A DNA stretch of 30,070 nt from an uncultured Clostridia bacterium (GCA_947630775.1 CANRIY010000006.1:1-30070); one strand, 5' to 3'; counted from the first letter of the stretch, positions 6,582 through 14,886 are shown. Made by a program: numbers and translations. Notes: a model not told the origin generated them from the sequence alone.

Positions 6582-8269
6582 CACATTTTCTCCGGGACGC
6601 CGATGCCGAGCAGGGTCAGCGCGTTCGTCAGCGTGATGAGCGCCGCACGGGTGAGCGCGAGGCGGAAGGAACGGAGCGCGCCGCTCTCCGCCTGCATGAT
6701 CTTACAGTCGATATAAAAGCGGTTGAATTTCTGCGCCGTATCCACCGCATAGCGTGCGATATAGCTCGGCTCGTAGTCCTCCGCCGCCGCCTTTACGGTG
6801 TTCGGGAACGCGGCGAGCGCCTTGATGAGTTCAAACTCCTGCGCGTTGGGCTCGACGTCCCCCATCGCGGCTTCCGCCCCCGCCGCGGCCGCCTTTTCGA
6901 GAACGGACGACGCACGGGCGCATGTGTATTGCACATATACGCTCGTTTCGCCGTCGAAATTGAGCGCTTTATCGTACGAAAAGACAATATCCTTGATTTT
7001 ATTGTTGTAGAGAGCGCCGAACACGACCGCCCCCACGCCGACCTGTTCGGCGACTTCGTCCTTATTTTCGAGATCGGGGTTCTTTTCCGTGAGGATGTTC
7101 TTCGCCTTCTCCACACAGCGGGAGATGACGTCCTCGAGCCAGACGACCTTCCCCTTCCGCGTGGACATTGCCCCGTCCTCCAAAGAGACCATGCCGTAGG
7201 CGACGTGCACGAGATCCTTCGCCCAAGGCTCTCCCATGAGCTCGATGACCTTGAAGAGCTGGCTGAAATGCAGATTTTGCTGGTAGGCGACGACATAGAG
7301 GCACTTGTCGAAGTCGTACGTCTGTTTGCGGTAGAGCGCCGCGGCGAGATCGCGGGTGCCGTAGAGGGAAGCGCCGTCCGAGCGGAGCACGATGAAGGGC
7401 GGCATGTTGTACGGTTCGAGATCGACGACCTGCGCGCCGCGGCTTTCGACGAGCAAGCCCTTTTCTTTGAGCGCTTCGACGGCGGACGGGATCTTGTCGA
7501 TATAAAAACTTTCGCCGAGGTAGCTGTCGAACTTGATATGCAGACGGTCGTAGATCTTCTCCACATAGGCGAGCGTCAGAGACTTGAACCAGTTGAAGAG
7601 CTCGTTCGCCTCCCTGTCCCCGCTCTCGATGAGGCGGAAATTTTCCCGCGCCTCCGCCTCCATCTCCTCGGTCGCCTCGCTATTGAAGCGCACATAGAGC
7701 TCGTTGATCGCATGGATCCCGCCCTTTTCGACTTCCTCACGGTTGCCCCACCGCTTATAGGCGGAGATGAGCTTACCGAACTGGGTGCCGTAATCGCCGA
7801 GATGATTGATCCCCACGGCACGGTAGCCGAGGAAGTTATAGATGCGGTAGAGCGCGCCGCCGAGCACGGTCGTCGAGAGGTGCCCGATGTGGAAGGGCTT
7901 CGCGATATTGACGGAAGAATAATCGATGCAGACGGTTTTTCCGCCACCCATGTCCGAGGACCCATACGCGCTTTTCTCGCTTAAGATCTTCGGAACGATC
8001 TCCCCCGTAAGCCCCTTCCGGTTGATTTTGAAGTTGAGATACCCGTTCACGGCGCTGACGGAAGAGATGACATCGTCCGTCTTGAAACCTGCGGCGAGGC
8101 TCTCCGCGATGAGGGCGGGAGACTTGTGCAGCACTTTCGCGAACTTGAAGCAGGGCAGCGCATAGTCGCCGAGCGTTGTATCGGGCGGGACGGCGACGGA
8201 ATCCGCGATCTCATCCTTTGTCACGCCTTCGATGTCGATCCTTTCCGCAATATATGTTTTATGATCCAT
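6581..8269 (-). CDS. argS: arginine--tRNA ligase
   Basis: Class I aminoacyl-tRNA synthetase charging tRNA-Arg. The 562 residues are a full-length size. The N-terminal additional domain comes first, then HIGH at 127-130 (in FHIGHLSTTVLG), the arginine-specific core around INHLGDYGTQFGKL, and MSTRKGKVVWL at 368-378 in place of a classical KMSKS. The C-terminal DALR anticodon-binding helices run from about YVQYTCARASSVLEK to the end. ATG at 8269 has AGAAGGAG seven bases upstream. The short leader has no room for a T-box riboswitch, so regulation by uncharged tRNA-Arg is not visible. Confidence 0.97.
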   Translation of the reverse strand: MDHKTYIAERIDIEGVTKDEIADSVAVPPDTTLGDYALPCFKFAKVLHKSPALIAESLAAGFKTDDVISSVSAVNGYLNFKINRKGLTGEIVPKILSEKSAYGSSDMGGGKTVCIDYSSVNIAKPFHIGHLSTTVLGGALYRIYNFLGYRAVGINHLGDYGTQFGKLISAYKRWGNREEVEKGGIHAINELYVRFNSEATEEMEAEARENFRLIESGDREANELFNWFKSLTLAYVEKIYDRLHIKFDSYLGESFYIDKIPSAVEALKEKGLLVESRGAQVVDLEPYNMPPFIVLRSDGASLYGTRDLAAALYRKQTYDFDKCLYVVAYQQNLHFSQLFKVIELMGEPWAKDLVHVAYGMVSLEDGAMSTRKGKVVWLEDVISRCVEKAKNILTEKNPDLENKDEVAEQVGVGAVVFGALYNNKIKDIVFSYDKALNFDGETSVYVQYTCARASSVLEKAAAAGAEAAMGDVEPNAQEFELIKALAAFPNTVKAAAEDYEPSYIARYAVDTAQKFNRFYIDCKIMQAESGALRSFRLALTRAALITLTNALTLLGIGVPEKM

Positions 8270-8293
8270 AAGAAAACTCCTTCTGTCTCGGGT

Positions 8294-8322
8294 ATTTTAC
8301 CATATTTTTACGGTTTAGGCAA
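8294..8322 (-). promoter_or_regulatory. argS promoter
   Basis: Minus strand: -35 TTGCCT (8317-8322), 17-base spacer, -10 TAAAAT (8294-8299), divergent from the ychF promoter. The two -35 boxes are only 9 bases apart. Confidence 0.7.
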
Positions 8323-8331
8323 CCGAAAGAC

Positions 8332-8360
8332 TTGCCCATTTCCGAGAAAAGTTATATAAT
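8332..8360 (+). promoter_or_regulatory. ychF promoter
   Basis: -35 TTGCCC (8332-8337), 17-base spacer, -10 TATAAT (8355-8360). The ~33-base leader holds a GCGGCG/CGCCGC hairpin just before AAAGGAG. Confidence 0.8.
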
Positions 8361-8399
8361 ACGAGAAGCGGCGTCTGCGCCGCCATAAAGGAGAATGCT

Positions 8400-9500
8400 A
8401 TGAAGTTAGGCGTCGTCGGGCTTCCCAACGTCGGCAAGTCCACTCTGTTCAACGCGATCACCCATGCGGGCGCGGAAGCCGCAAATTACCCCTTCTGCAC
8501 CATCGAACCCAATGTCGGCATCGTTGCCGTTCCCGACGAGCGGCTCGAGAAGCTCGCCGCCCTCTACAACAGTAAAAAAGTGACCCCCGCCATCGTCGAA
8601 TTCGTGGACATCGCGGGGCTCGTCAAGGGCGCGAGCCGCGGGGAAGGGCTCGGCAATAAATTCCTCTCGCACATCCGCGAGTGCGACGCCATCGTGCATG
8701 TCGTGCGCTGTTTCGAGGACGAGAACGTCACCCACGTCGAAAATTCCGTGGATCCCGTCCGCGACATCGAAACGATCAATTTAGAGCTCATTCTTGCCGA
8801 CCTCGAAGCGGTGCAAAAGCGGCAGGACAGGATCAAAAATGCCGCGCGGGGGGGTGCCGACAAGACAGCCGCCGCGGAATTTGCGTTTTTGGAAAAACTG
8901 ACGGCGCACCTCGAATCGGAACAGCCCGCGTCCTGCCTTCCCGTCAACGAGGATGAAAAAGTTTTGCTCGACAATCTCTTTTTGCTCTCCGCAAAACCCG
9001 TCGTCTACTGCGCCAATATTGCGGAAAAGGACATGGGCGCCGACGAAAGCGGGCTTCCCCTCGTCCAAAAAGTGCGGGGATATGCCGAAAAGCACGGCGC
9101 GGGCGTCATCGTCGTCTGCGCAAAGACGGAAGAGGAGCTCGCCGAGATGGATCCCGAGGATGCGGCGGTGTTCCTTGAAGAGTTCGGGCTCAAAGAGAGC
9201 GGGCTCAACAAACTGATCAAGGCGTCCTACTCCCTTCTCGGGCTGATCTCCTACCTCACGGCGGGCGAAAAAGAGACCCGCGCGTGGACGATCGTGAAGG
9301 GCACAAAGGCGCCGCAGGCCGCGGGAAAGATCCATACGGATTTCGAAAAAGGCTTTATCCGCGCCGAGGTCGTCGATTGGGAAACACTGCTCGAATGCGG
9401 CGGCCTTGCAGGTGCCCGCGAGAAGGGCAAGGTGCGCTCCGAGGGCAAGGATTATGTGATGAAGGACGGCGACGTCGTCTTATTCAGATTCAACGTATAA
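8400..9500 (+). CDS. ychF: redox-regulated ATPase YchF (Obg-like, OLA1 family)
   Basis: A universally conserved P-loop protein of the Obg superfamily that hydrolyses ATP rather than GTP and associates with ribosomes. GLPNVGKST (7-15) is the P-loop and DIAGLVKGAS is the switch II region. The specificity motif reads NIAEKD rather than NKxD, as expected for the ATP-binding branch. The helical insert follows, and the C-terminal TGS domain includes TAGEKETRAWTIVKGTKAPQ and IHTDFEKGFIRAEV. The 366 residues match the usual ~363. ATG at 8400 lies six bases after AAAGGAG. No convincing terminator follows; the gene runs into the repeat block. Confidence 0.97.
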   Translation: MKLGVVGLPNVGKSTLFNAITHAGAEAANYPFCTIEPNVGIVAVPDERLEKLAALYNSKKVTPAIVEFVDIAGLVKGASRGEGLGNKFLSHIRECDAIVHVVRCFEDENVTHVENSVDPVRDIETINLELILADLEAVQKRQDRIKNAARGGADKTAAAEFAFLEKLTAHLESEQPASCLPVNEDEKVLLDNLFLLSAKPVVYCANIAEKDMGADESGLPLVQKVRGYAEKHGAGVIVVCAKTEEELAEMDPEDAAVFLEEFGLKESGLNKLIKASYSLLGLISYLTAGEKETRAWTIVKGTKAPQAAGKIHTDFEKGFIRAEVVDWETLLECGGLAGAREKGKVRSEGKDYVMKDGDVVLFRFNV

Positions 9501-9583
9501 ATTATTTCGCTCGATCGTTTCGTTCATTTCTTTGCTCGCCCCGCTCGCTCCGCACAAGGCGCCCCGCGGACGCGCCCCTGTTT

Positions 9584-9665
9584 TGTCATTTCGAGCGAAG
9601 CGAAGCGGAGTCGAGAAATCTCGGTAAAATATGGTAGAGATGTCTCGACTGCGCTCGACATGACA
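9584..9665. repeat. 82-bp inverted-repeat element
   Basis: Ends in TGTCATTTCGAGCG and CGCTCGACATGACA, inverted copies of each other over about 29 bases with a few mismatches. The interior is short, so the whole element can fold into a long hairpin. A further piece (GCGAAGCGGAGTCGAGAAAT) is repeated directly at 9672-9691. It resembles the short non-coding MITE-like elements common between genes in many bacteria. Confidence 0.75.
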
Positions 9666-9776
9666 AGTTATGCGAAGCGGAGTCGAGAAATCTCGCGGGG
9701 CTTCGAAAAGAAATGAACGAGCGAATCTTCCCTGTGCATCAATCGGGTCACTCCGAACATCGCTTTACAATTACAT

Positions 9777-9905
9777 TAAGGTTCCCGTAGGGTACCAAAT
9801 GGGGTGCGCTGCCGCAAAAGCGTGGTTTTGCTTCGCGCCGTGATTTGAGAACGACACCCCCTCAGTCGCGCAAGGACGCGCGACAGCTCCCCCTCGAGGG
9901 GGAGC
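9777..9905 (+). repeat. dispersed ~129-bp repeat, copy B
   Basis: Inverted counterpart of 5014-5142: TAAGGTTCCCGTAGGGTACC at the left end and GACAGCTCCCCCTCGAGG at the right. Differences by eye are few and scattered, including the variable hairpin arm CAAGGACGCG versus CAAGGGCGCG. It sits in the 858-base gene-free stretch 9501-10358, which is otherwise filled by the neighbouring repeats. Confidence 0.85.
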
Positions 9906-10027
9906 CAAGAGTCAAAAACCGCCTGCCCCTTTTTAAGGGGGCGGGTGGCGCGCGAAGCGCGTCAGGTGGGGGTTTTTCGCTGCCCCTTTTAGGGGAAGTG
10001 GCGAACAATGTGAGCCAAAGGGATTTC

Positions 10028-10084
10028 GAAACCCATCAGTCACTCACTATGTTCGTGACAGCTCCCCTAAAAGGGGCAGCAAGG
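10028..10084 (+). repeat. dispersed ~57-bp repeat, copy 2
   Basis: GAAACCCATCAGTCACTC to AAAGGGGCAGCAAGG, same orientation and same internal register as 4868-4924. Confidence 0.75.
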
Positions 10085-10091
10085 GAGCAGT

Positions 10092-10181
10092 CCTCATCCC
10101 GAGGCGAAGCCGAGCGGATCTCATAGACCCACGGGTGTCCGTACTTACGAGGGCTCGCCCCTTACGGGGCTCGGAATGAGG
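10092..10181. repeat. 90-bp inverted-repeat element
   Basis: CCTCATCCCGAG (10092-10103) and CTCGGAATGAGG (10170-10181) are inverted arms with one mismatch, enclosing GCTCGCCCCTTACGGGGC and other self-complementary pieces. It is similar in size and style to 9584-9665 but of a different sequence family. Confidence 0.65.
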
Positions 10182-10253
10182 GCACCTCGGCTCCCCTCCC
10201 AAGGGAAGCAAGGAGCCCCGAACGAAAATTGCAAGCGGGGAAACGAAAATCGG

Positions 10254-10282
10254 TTGCTTTTTTTGCCGAAATGTGATATAAT
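10254..10282 (+). promoter_or_regulatory. promoter of the MATE exporter gene
   Basis: -35 TTGCTT (10254-10259), 17-base spacer, -10 TATAAT (10277-10282) preceded by TGTGA. The start should lie near 10289, about 70 bases before the ATG. Confidence 0.8.
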
Positions 10283-10308
10283 GATACTATCAAGTGAGTA
10301 GCATTTTT

Positions 10309-10345
10309 GTGCGTAAGTCCGGCTTTGGACTTACGCACTTATTTT
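10309..10345 (+). promoter_or_regulatory. intrinsic-terminator-like hairpin in the MATE leader (candidate attenuator)
   Basis: GTGCGTAAGTCC (10309-10320), loop GGCTTT, GGACTTACGCAC (10327-10338): a perfect 12-bp stem followed at once by TTATTTTTT. It lies between the promoter and the AAGGAG of the exporter, so it would stop most transcripts unless read-through is promoted. No known riboswitch was recognised in the ~20 leader bases before it. Confidence 0.7.
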
Positions 10346-10358
10346 TTAAGGAGCCGAA

Positions 10359-11744
10359 ATGGAAGAGACCAAACAAAACAAAATGGAAACAACGCCGATG
10401 CATAAACTCATATGGAAAATGGGATTGCCGATGATCGTATCCATGATCCTGCAATCTGTCTATAATATTGTAGACACGGCGTTCGTCATCAATATGGGCG
10501 AGGACGGCATCGCGGGCAACCTTGCCCTAACCTATGCCTTCCCCATCCAACTGCTCATCATCGCGGTCGGCGTCGGTACGGGCGTCGGCATCAACGCCCT
10601 GCTCTCCAAAAAGTTGGGAGAAAAGGACGGCGGCGGGGCGACGCGGATCGTCGGCAACAGTATCTTTCTCGGCGTCTGTATCTACGCCGTATTTCTCCTC
10701 TTCGGGCTGTTCGGCTGCCGATGGTTCATCTCCATGCAGGCAGGCGGAAACGTAAAAGCCGTCGAAATGGGCACGAGTTACTTAAAAATTTGCTGCTGTC
10801 TTTCCTTCGGCGCGATCGGCTTTACCGTCTATGAACGCTTTCTGCAAAGCACGGGCAAAACTCTGTATTCCACGATCTCCCAGATCTCGGGCGCGGTCCT
10901 GAATATCGTGCTCGATTATGTCTTTATCTACCCCTGCCACATGGGCATTGACGGCGCCGCATGGGCGACAGTGATCGGCCAGATCGTATCCCTGATCGTT
11001 GCAATGCTCTTCCACCACCTTGCAAACAGGGAGATCAAAAACAGCTTCAAAGCGATCAAGCCGAGCTGGGCAGTCATCAAAGGGATCTATAAGATCGGGA
11101 TCTCCGCCGCGCTGATGCAAGGACTGCTCTCCGTGATGATGCTCGGCATGACAAGCATCCTCGGGACGGCCGAAAAAACAGAGACCGCCGAACTGCTACA
11201 GGGCAGTTTCGGGATCTATTACAAAATCATGCAATTCGCGCTGTTTGCGTCCTTCGGGTTATCCAATACCATCATCTCGGTTCTGTCCTTTAATTACGGC
11301 CTGCAAAACAGACAGCGCGTGAAGGAGTGCATCAAATTCGGGATCCTCGATTCTCTGATCGTTGCCGCCGCGATCACGGTGCTCTTCGAATGCCTCGCCG
11401 GCCCGCTTGCCAAACTGTTCGGCATGGCAAGCGGCGAGGGAAGCGAAGCCATCCGCTCCACCGTGACTGTCGCGATCCGAATTACGAGCCTCGGCTACAT
11501 CTTTATGGCGTTCAGCGTTGCGGTACAGGGCGTTTTACAGGCGTTCCGCTACGCGCTGTTCCCCCTCCTCATTTCGTTTTTAAGACTCTGCCTCTTTGTT
11601 TTCCCCATCGCGTACCTGTTTACGCTTTCGGGCAGCGTGAATGCCGTCTGGTGGACATTCCCGATCACGGAAGTTGCAACGGCAGTTGTCTCCGCCATGA
11701 TCCTAAAATTCGCCTATCGCAAAAAAGTTTGCACGATCCCGTAA
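10359..11744 (+). CDS. MATE-family multidrug efflux transporter
   Basis: A 461-residue integral membrane protein of the multidrug and toxic compound extrusion family, exporting drugs or metabolites in exchange for Na+ or H+. About twelve hydrophobic segments are visible in two halves. Family-typical stretches include PMIVSMILQSVYNIVDTAFV in the first helix, the GVGTGVGINALLSKKLGE loop and the FLQSTGKTLYSTISQISGAV region. It most resembles the MepA/NorM-like branch of Firmicutes. ATG at 10359 follows AAGGAG by six bases. It is a single gene with its own promoter and a terminator-like leader, so expression may be induced by an antibiotic or metabolite. The substrate is unknown. Confidence 0.93.
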   Translation: MEETKQNKMETTPMHKLIWKMGLPMIVSMILQSVYNIVDTAFVINMGEDGIAGNLALTYAFPIQLLIIAVGVGTGVGINALLSKKLGEKDGGGATRIVGNSIFLGVCIYAVFLLFGLFGCRWFISMQAGGNVKAVEMGTSYLKICCCLSFGAIGFTVYERFLQSTGKTLYSTISQISGAVLNIVLDYVFIYPCHMGIDGAAWATVIGQIVSLIVAMLFHHLANREIKNSFKAIKPSWAVIKGIYKIGISAALMQGLLSVMMLGMTSILGTAEKTETAELLQGSFGIYYKIMQFALFASFGLSNTIISVLSFNYGLQNRQRVKECIKFGILDSLIVAAAITVLFECLAGPLAKLFGMASGEGSEAIRSTVTVAIRITSLGYIFMAFSVAVQGVLQAFRYALFPLLISFLRLCLFVFPIAYLFTLSGSVNAVWWTFPITEVATAVVSAMILKFAYRKKVCTIP

Positions 11745-11749
11745 AATAA

Positions 11750-11813
11750 CCCCTCGCCGAAGCGAGGGGGGCTTTGCAAAAGTGCCTGCGGCGGAAGCCG
11801 CAGGCACTGAATT
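11750..11813. terminator. two hairpins between convergent genes (bidirectional terminator)
   Basis: First hairpin: CCCCTCG, loop CCGAAG, CGAGGGG (11750-11769). Second: AGTGCCTGCGGC, loop GGAA, GCCGCAGGCACT (11781-11808), a perfect 12-bp stem followed by GAATTTTT on the plus strand and TTTTGC on the minus strand. They separate the MATE gene from the convergent lipoprotein gene. Confidence 0.8.
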
Positions 11814-11822
11814 TTTACTGTA

Positions 11823-13514
11823 TCAAGAATTTTCGGGGGGGATCGTTCCGTTCGTGCAAATCACGGTATAGACGGAGTCGCCGCCCAACCAACTGTTTTC
11901 GGTCAAACGTCTCCAGTCGTCCATCGTCCCGCCGTACTTGACCTGCGTGATCGAATCGCACCCTTCAAATATGCCGCTGAGCTCTGTCACGCTTGCGGGG
12001 ATCTCGACACTTGTAAGAGAGGTGCACTGGGCGAATATATAACTCTCGATTTCCGACACGCCGTCTTCAAATATCACTGACTTGAGTTGTTCGCAATTCC
12101 CAAACGCCCATTCTTCGATCGTCTTAATCGCGCCCGGGATCTTGATCGTCTCGAACGCACGGCCGTAGAAGGCATACGAACCGATCACCGTCACGCTGCC
12201 GTCTGTCGGGATCACGCTCGTGTTGCAGCCGACGCGCAGCGTTTGACTCTCTTTCTCGATCAAACAATTCCCGATACTTTGAAAAACGGGGTTGCCGTCG
12301 GCGGCTTCGATGCTCTCGAGCGCACTGCATCCCATAAAGGACCATCCGTCGAGCACAGTACAGCTTGCGGGAATAACGATCTTTGTGAGCGAACGGCAGA
12401 ACCAGAAGGCAGTCCTACCGATCTCTGTCACGCCCGCGGGGATCGTAGCATGATTGGAACCGAGGATCAGTTTGTTCGTTGCCGTCTCGATGAGGCAATC
12501 GGAGCCGTTTCCGTCGTTGTAGAAGGCATTTCCGCTCTCCACAGTGATGTGATCCAGATCGTGAATATCATTGAAGGCGTTCGACCCGATGATCTCCACA
12601 TTTTTGGGGATGGTGAGGGTTTTGAGTTCCTCGCCCGCAAGATCATGAAGCGCGACCAGACTTGCGGGGAGAACAACTTCCGTCACGTCCCCGCTGTAAA
12701 GGAATGCGGCCTCTGCGATCGTCTTTGTCCCCTCGCGGATGATGACTTTGCCCGAGACGGTCTCATCCGTGGCGATCATATGATTGCCGACGTAGAGAAT
12801 GCCGTCCGTCCAAAAACTTTTATCGGTATACATTTTGCTCTCTTCAAAGGTATCGTCCTCGATGAGCCGCACGCTGTCGGGAAGGTTGACGTAAGTCAAC
12901 TCGGGGCAATAGCAGAACATGGCCTTGCCGACTTCCCTGAGTTTGCTGTTTTTCCCGAAGGTGACGCTCTTGAGCAAATTATCCAAACCGATTCCCTTGA
13001 TATAGGTAACGCTGTCGGGGATCCTGAGTTCGGTCAGGTTATTACATCCGCCCAACGCATATCCCTCGATGCGCTCCACCGTGGAAGGGATCTTGATTGC
13101 CGAGAAGGTGCAACCGTAGAATGCGTCGTCGATCACGGTAACCGCTTTTCCGTCATGATAGGCGGGAATATAGACCTTCTCCGCATCCCCCGCCGTGCCG
13201 ATGCCCGTCACCGCGTAGGTGTTCGTCTCCTCGTCGAGCTCGTATTCGAGCCCCGCCGTCTCGGGAATGGTGTATCCGCATTCCGTGCAGGAATTACTGC
13301 CCTTGTAGATATGATCCTCCTCGACGAACTTCTCGCCGCAGTCGGAGCAGACCTTCCAGTGAACGTCCTCATCCGAGCCGAAGCTCTCCGCGGTATGTAC
13401 ATGGCCGCCGTTTTCATTGTTTCCTGTCCCGTTGCCGTCGTCGCACGCCGCAAGCCCGAACGCAAGGCAGAGGGCGGAGATCGCCGCGGCAGAGATCAAA
13501 AGTTTTCTGTTCAT
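11823..13514 (-). CDS. leucine-rich-repeat (BspA-type) surface lipoprotein
   Basis: A 563-residue exported protein. The N-terminus MNRKLLIS plus a hydrophobic run ends in the lipobox LAAC with Cys24, so it should be lipid-anchored. A Gly/Asn linker follows, then a zinc-ribbon-like unit with Cys56/Cys59 and Cys76/Cys79 (HWKVCSDCG and SCTECG). The rest is at least ten LRR_5 repeats of the form AFYGC..L..I.IPSSVT.I. BspA-type repeats are common in gut-dwelling surface proteins and often bind host or microbial proteins; the ligand here is unknown. ATG at 13514 has AGGAG six bases upstream; an upstream in-frame extension crosses the promoter and is rejected. Confidence 0.88.
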   Translation of the reverse strand: MNRKLLISAAAISALCLAFGLAACDDGNGTGNNENGGHVHTAESFGSDEDVHWKVCSDCGEKFVEEDHIYKGSNSCTECGYTIPETAGLEYELDEETNTYAVTGIGTAGDAEKVYIPAYHDGKAVTVIDDAFYGCTFSAIKIPSTVERIEGYALGGCNNLTELRIPDSVTYIKGIGLDNLLKSVTFGKNSKLREVGKAMFCYCPELTYVNLPDSVRLIEDDTFEESKMYTDKSFWTDGILYVGNHMIATDETVSGKVIIREGTKTIAEAAFLYSGDVTEVVLPASLVALHDLAGEELKTLTIPKNVEIIGSNAFNDIHDLDHITVESGNAFYNDGNGSDCLIETATNKLILGSNHATIPAGVTEIGRTAFWFCRSLTKIVIPASCTVLDGWSFMGCSALESIEAADGNPVFQSIGNCLIEKESQTLRVGCNTSVIPTDGSVTVIGSYAFYGRAFETIKIPGAIKTIEEWAFGNCEQLKSVIFEDGVSEIESYIFAQCTSLTSVEIPASVTELSGIFEGCDSITQVKYGGTMDDWRRLTENSWLGGDSVYTVICTNGTIPPENS

Positions 13515-13542
13515 TTGCTTCTCCTGAATTGATTTTTTTATC

Positions 13543-13571
13543 ATGTTACATCGGAAAGCGGACGGTGTCAA
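13543..13571 (-). promoter_or_regulatory. promoter of the LRR lipoprotein
   Basis: Minus strand: -35 TTGACA (13566-13571), 17-base spacer, -10 TAACAT (13543-13548). Confidence 0.7.
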
Positions 13572-13664
13572 GCAATTTCCGTCGCCCATAGCGATGATTT
13601 TTTGCGAAAATTTGAAAAGAACGTGCAGGAAAGATCGGAGAGAAGATCTAAAATGGCCCGAGGA

Positions 13665-14831
13665 TCAGAGCTCGATCTTCATGTCGCCCTTCTTGATCCA
13701 GCCGATCTTGCGGAGAAGTTCGCTCACGCCGAACGCGATCGCGGCGGGAAGCACAAAACAAATTAAAATTACGCCCAAAACGAGCTGCCATGTCGGGATG
13801 ACGCCGAAGGAAGCCCCTACCATGTCGATGACCCCCACGAGCCCCGCGGTACCCATGCCCGCGCCGACCGCTGTCGCCTGCAACGCAAATACGCATGTGG
13901 ACATGGGTCCCACGACGGCGGGGATCAAAATTCTGGGGTTCTTCAGATTGGGGATCTGAAGCATGGAAGTCCCCAGCCCCTGCGCGATGAGTCCCGAAAC
14001 TCTGTTCTCGCGGAAGCTCGCGACCGCAAACCCGATCATATGCGCACAGCAGCCCGCGACGCCCGCGCCTGCCGCGATCCCTTTGAGCCCGATGGAGACC
14101 CCGATCGCCGCGCTCGAGGTGGGAAGGGTCAGCAGAAGCCCCATCACGACCGAAATGATGAGCCCCATCAGGAAGGGTTGGAGTTCGGTCGCTGCGTTGA
14201 TACCCGCGCCGATCTTGTCCATGAGCCATTCGACGGGGGTGCCGAGCGACGCCGCAATGAGCCCGCCCGAAAGCATGCTCACGAGGGGCACGATCAAAAT
14301 GTCGAGCTTCGTCTTGCCCGTCACGAGGGTGCCGAGCTCGCAGGCGACGACGACGGCGAGATAGCAAGTGATGGGATTTCCCGTCCCGACGAGGACGGAA
14401 GCGGAGATCTTGCTGAGATCGCTCGCCGTAATATAACCGATCAAAGTCGTAGCGTTCGACGCAAAAATGCCGACGGCGACGCTGCACGCCATCACCATTT
14501 TGGGGCACTTGAAGGCATAGGCGATCCCGACGCCGATCCCCGCGCCCATCATGATCTTGGCGAACGTCCCGATCCCGTTCAGAAAACGGTAGCAGAGGTT
14601 GAGAAACTCCGTCCCGCTTGTCCCGTCCCCGAAGAAGCGGGCGATCTGGCAGATGATCGTCCCCGCGATGAGCGTGCAAAAAAGTCCGTTCGCCATTCCC
14701 GCGAACGCGACGATAAAATATCTGTTTGCAAATTTTTTGAGAAGCTGTTTTGCGCCCTTCGGAGCTTTTTCGGGCTCTTTCTCAGGTTCCGTTTCGGCTT
14801 CTTTTTCAGTTTCTTTTTCAAGTTCTTCCAT
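13665..14831 (-). CDS. PTS IIC-like membrane protein of the PfoR / PTS_EIIC_2 family
   Basis: A 388-residue membrane protein. A Glu/Lys/Pro-rich cytoplasmic tail of about 25 residues precedes roughly ten hydrophobic segments with many Gly/Ala pairs. Stretches such as NPITCYLAVVVACELGTLV, LPTSSAAIGVSIGLKGIAAG and PAVVGPMSTCVFALQA match the family named after PfoR of Clostridium perfringens, which is annotated either as a sugar-PTS IIC protein or as a putative toxin regulator. No IIA, IIB or HPr gene lies next to it, so a sugar-transport role is not shown. No Shine-Dalgarno is evident; the promoter leaves a leader of only about five bases. Confidence 0.8.
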   Translation of the reverse strand: MEELEKETEKEAETEPEKEPEKAPKGAKQLLKKFANRYFIVAFAGMANGLFCTLIAGTIICQIARFFGDGTSGTEFLNLCYRFLNGIGTFAKIMMGAGIGVGIAYAFKCPKMVMACSVAVGIFASNATTLIGYITASDLSKISASVLVGTGNPITCYLAVVVACELGTLVTGKTKLDILIVPLVSMLSGGLIAASLGTPVEWLMDKIGAGINAATELQPFLMGLIISVVMGLLLTLPTSSAAIGVSIGLKGIAAGAGVAGCCAHMIGFAVASFRENRVSGLIAQGLGTSMLQIPNLKNPRILIPAVVGPMSTCVFALQATAVGAGMGTAGLVGVIDMVGASFGVIPTWQLVLGVILICFVLPAAIAFGVSELLRKIGWIKKGDMKIEL

Positions 14832-14842
14832 AATTGTATGGT

Positions 14843-14871
14843 ATCATAGCACAAAGAGCGCGGAAATGCAA
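14843..14871 (-). promoter_or_regulatory. promoter of the PfoR-like gene, very short leader
   Basis: Minus strand: -35 TTGCAT (14866-14871), 17-base spacer, -10 TATGAT (14843-14848). The ATG at 14831 is only 11 bases beyond the -10 box. Confidence 0.6.
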
Positions 14872-14886
14872 GTATTTTTGATATTT

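Noticed and set aside
8270..8331. T-box riboswitch ahead of argS
   Set aside because: The leader is too short and lacks specifier and T-box elements.
10281..10301. Leader peptide MILSSE ahead of the MATE gene
   Set aside because: Its ATG overlaps the -10 box, so it would not be transcribed from the promoter seen.
12087..13532. 481-codon plus-strand frame antisense to the LRR lipoprotein
   Set aside because: No promoter or ribosome site and no recognisable domain; typical shadow of a long G+C-rich gene.
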